Assembly: GCA_963710975.1 (NCBI GenBank)
Contig: CAVQCG010000003.1
Location: 620,001-684,000 of the forward strand
Source: JBBQXH01 sp963710975
GTDB lineage: Bacteria; Actinomycetota; Thermoleophilia; Gaiellales; Gaiellaceae
DNA: 64,000 nt
Direction of reading: 5' to 3'
Shown here: positions 62,499-64,000 of the stretch, in pieces
Numbering within the stretch: position 1 is the stretch's first letter
Layout: each line of letters begins with the position of its first letter
Made by a program: the position numbers and the translations under genes
The notes under the pieces: model-generated
What the model was told of the DNA's origin: nothing
The model's database searches: none
Seen by the model: the letters and a program-made list of their open reading frames with translations, nothing else

Positions 62499-63509
62499 AT
62501 GCCGGCGATCGAGGTCGAAGGGCTCGTGAAGGTGTTCCGTTCGCGGAAGCGCGAGGTTCGCGCCCTCGACGGCGTTGATCTCGACGTCGAGGAAGGAACG
62601 GTTCTCGGACTGCTCGGACCGAACGGAGCGGGCAAGACCACGGCCGTTCGCATCCTCACGACCCTGCTTCGTCCGGACGCGGGCCGGGTTCGGGTGGGTG
62701 GCCTCGACGTCGTCCCGCAGGCGCAGGAGGTCCGGCAGATCATTGGCCTGTCCGGGCAGAACGCGGCGGTAGACGAGAATCTGACGGGCCGCGAGAACCT
62801 GCGCATGTTCGGACGCCTCTACCACCTCCCGAGCAGCGAGGCCTCCCAACGCGCCGACGGCCTGCTCGAGCGGTTCGGGCTCGAGGACGCGGCCGACCGG
62901 GTTGCGAAGACCTACTCAGGTGGAATGCGCCGCCGGCTCGATCTCGCGGGTGCGCTGATCGGCCGCCCGAGGGTGCTCTTTCTCGACGAGCCGACGACGG
63001 GCCTCGATCCACGCAGCCGCCTCGGCATGTGGGATGTCATCCGTACGCAGGTACGCGAAGGCGCGACGTTGCTCCTAACGACGCAGTATCTCGAGGAGGC
63101 GGACGAGCTTGCGGACGAGATCGCGGTCGTCGACGCGGGACGGATCATCGCCCGCGGGACATCCGACGAGCTGAAGTCCCAGGTCGGAGGCGAGCGCATC
63201 GAGGTGATCGTCCACGAGTCGGATGCGCTGGCACGGGCTGCGGCCGTGCTCGCTCCCGACGGATCGGCATCGGTCGACGAGCGCACCCGCCGGGTGACGA
63301 TCGCGGCGCAGGGCGGTGCGAACCAGCTCGTGGAGGTCGTGCAACGGCTCGGCGAGGAGGAGATCCGGATCGACGACGTGGGGCTCCGCCGGCCAACCCT
63401 CGACGACGTCTTCCTGACAATCACGGGCCACGCGGCCGAGCTGCAGCTCGACGCCGACGAGGAGGCCAAGAAGCCGAAGAAGCCGAAGAAGCCGCGGAAG
63501 CGCGGATGA
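62499..63509 (+). CDS. ABC transporter ATP-binding protein (DrrA-like)
   Basis: A 336-residue ABC ATPase. Walker A is LLGPNGAGKTTAVRIL, the signature is YSGGMRRRLDLAGAL and Walker B is VLFLDEPTTGLDP. The switch region is LLTTQYLEEADELAD. The C-terminal extension has the DrrA-type domain (RRPTLDDVFLTITGHAAE) and a Lys/Pro-rich tail (KKPKKPKKPRKRG). It energises export of a hydrophobic compound through the permease encoded next, whose start overlaps its stop (ATGA). Confidence 0.88.
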   Translation: MPAIEVEGLVKVFRSRKREVRALDGVDLDVEEGTVLGLLGPNGAGKTTAVRILTTLLRPDAGRVRVGGLDVVPQAQEVRQIIGLSGQNAAVDENLTGRENLRMFGRLYHLPSSEASQRADGLLERFGLEDAADRVAKTYSGGMRRRLDLAGALIGRPRVLFLDEPTTGLDPRSRLGMWDVIRTQVREGATLLLTTQYLEEADELADEIAVVDAGRIIARGTSDELKSQVGGERIEVIVHESDALARAAAVLAPDGSASVDERTRRVTIAAQGGANQLVEVVQRLGEEEIRIDDVGLRRPTLDDVFLTITGHAAELQLDADEEAKKPKKPKKPRKRG

Positions 63510-64000
63510 ACGACTCGGGACTCCGAGCGGCCGTCGGGGACGGCCTGATCGTCGCGTGGCGCAACCTGAAGCGGGTGCCTCGCATCCCCGAGCTCGCGAT
63601 CTTCGCGATCCTCCAATCGATCATGTTCGTGCTGCTGTTCGCGTTCGTGTTCGGCGGCGCGATTCCGATCCCGGGCGGCGGCGACTACGTGGAGTACCTG
63701 ATGCCCGGCATCTTCGTCCAGACGCTCGGGTTCGCCTCGATCACAACGGCGATCGGGATGGCCGACGACATGACGAAGGGGTTGATCGACCGCTTCCGCT
63801 CGTTGCCGATGGCCCGATCAGCCGTCCTCAGCGGCCGTACCTTCTCCGACGTGCTCTACAACGCCGTGATTCTCGTCGTGCTCATGCTCTCCGGCCTCGT
63901 CGTCGGCTGGCGCGTGAACAACGGCGTCGGGGACTTCCTGCTCGCAGTCGGGCTGCTGCTCTTCTTCACGTACGCGATGGCCTGGATCGGCGTGCTGCTC
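63506..64000 (+). CDS. ABC-2 type permease (DrrB-like), partial
   Basis: ATG 63506 overlaps the ATPase stop. The visible 165 residues have four hydrophobic segments, including LQSIMFVLLFAFVFGGAIP and VILVVLMLSGLVVGW. They also have the conserved YVEYLMPGIFVQTLGFASI and KGLIDRFRSLPMARSAVLSG segments of ABC-2 exporter permeases. The gene runs past the right edge of the window. Confidence 0.85.
   Translation, partial: MNDSGLRAAVGDGLIVAWRNLKRVPRIPELAIFAILQSIMFVLLFAFVFGGAIPIPGGGDYVEYLMPGIFVQTLGFASITTAIGMADDMTKGLIDRFRSLPMARSAVLSGRTFSDVLYNAVILVVLMLSGLVVGWRVNNGVGDFLLAVGLLLFFTYAMAWIGVLL

Noticed and set aside
1..64000. tRNA, rRNA or CRISPR loci
   Set aside because: I saw no T-loop-like GGTTCRANNCC with a matching cloverleaf, no rRNA stretches, and no regularly spaced short repeats. 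The only tandem array is the two 74-bp units at 53 kb.

Overview
The window is a GC-rich chromosomal segment that fits a high-GC actinobacterium. The gene set (split rpsF-ssb-rpsR-rplI-dnaB ribosomal operon, Gram-positive-type LexA boxes, class III cyclases fused to AAA/TPR modules, DUF2277, COG4315 and DUF4232 proteins) suggests a soil or aquatic lineage such as Thermoleophilia/Gaiellales. That placement is inference only. Many genes are interrupted by single-base frameshifts although conserved protein sequence continues on both sides. Most look like consensus or assembly errors rather than decay, and they are densest at about 2-7, 11.6-13.2 and 28.7-34 kb.

Region 1 (0-13.7 kb) is an amine or methylated-compound catabolic locus. 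It holds an APC permease, a saccharopine-dehydrogenase-like protein, an aldehyde dehydrogenase, an FAD amine oxidase, a diaminopentanoate-dehydrogenase-like protein, an IS481-type element, a GMC oxidoreductase, a folate-dependent aminomethyltransferase/demethylase-like protein, an IclR regulator and a divergent DAO-type FAD oxidoreductase. Its substrate cannot be read from the sequence.

Region 2 (13.8-37.4 kb) is a methylamine/sarcosine and one-carbon block. It has a CPA1 antiporter, an Amt transporter followed by two tiny membrane proteins, a leftward operon soxD-soxA-soxG-soxB-fhs-folD, a second leftward group of split glutamate-synthase-like genes (glxB, glxC, glxD and a GltD-FMN-domain fusion) headed by a GlnT/GmaS-type glutamine synthetase homologue, and a GAF-PucR regulator. 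GmaS + GlxBCD(Mgs)-like + SoxBDAG(Mgd)-like is the gene set of the N-methylglutamate route of methylamine oxidation. Fhs and FolD could carry the released C1 unit to formate.

Region 3 (38.4-46.1 kb) holds a formate dehydrogenase locus. The catalytic subunit has an in-frame UGA in the selenocysteine context, followed by a SECIS hairpin. The Fe-S N-terminal part of the alpha subunit is encoded separately, downstream of a NuoE-NuoF fusion. FdhD and MobA (maturation) follow. Together, regions 2 and 3 outline methylamine/sarcosine -> methylene-THF -> formate -> CO2 + NADH.

Region 4 (46.5-53.2 kb) is housekeeping: purA, dnaB, rplI, rpsR, ssb and rpsF, with LexA-like boxes before ssb and dnaB. It then has a diiron R2-like protein, a Zn-ribbon/PAS protein, a 74-bp tandem repeat and a truncated PPOX gene.

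Region 5 (53.4-64 kb) holds two divergent class III cyclase proteins, an ABC1/UbiB kinase, a universal stress protein, a DUF4232 secreted protein, an N-carbamoylsarcosine-amidase-like hydrolase (a possible source of sarcosine) and a DrrAB-type ABC exporter cut by the window end. I saw no rRNA, tRNA or CRISPR array.
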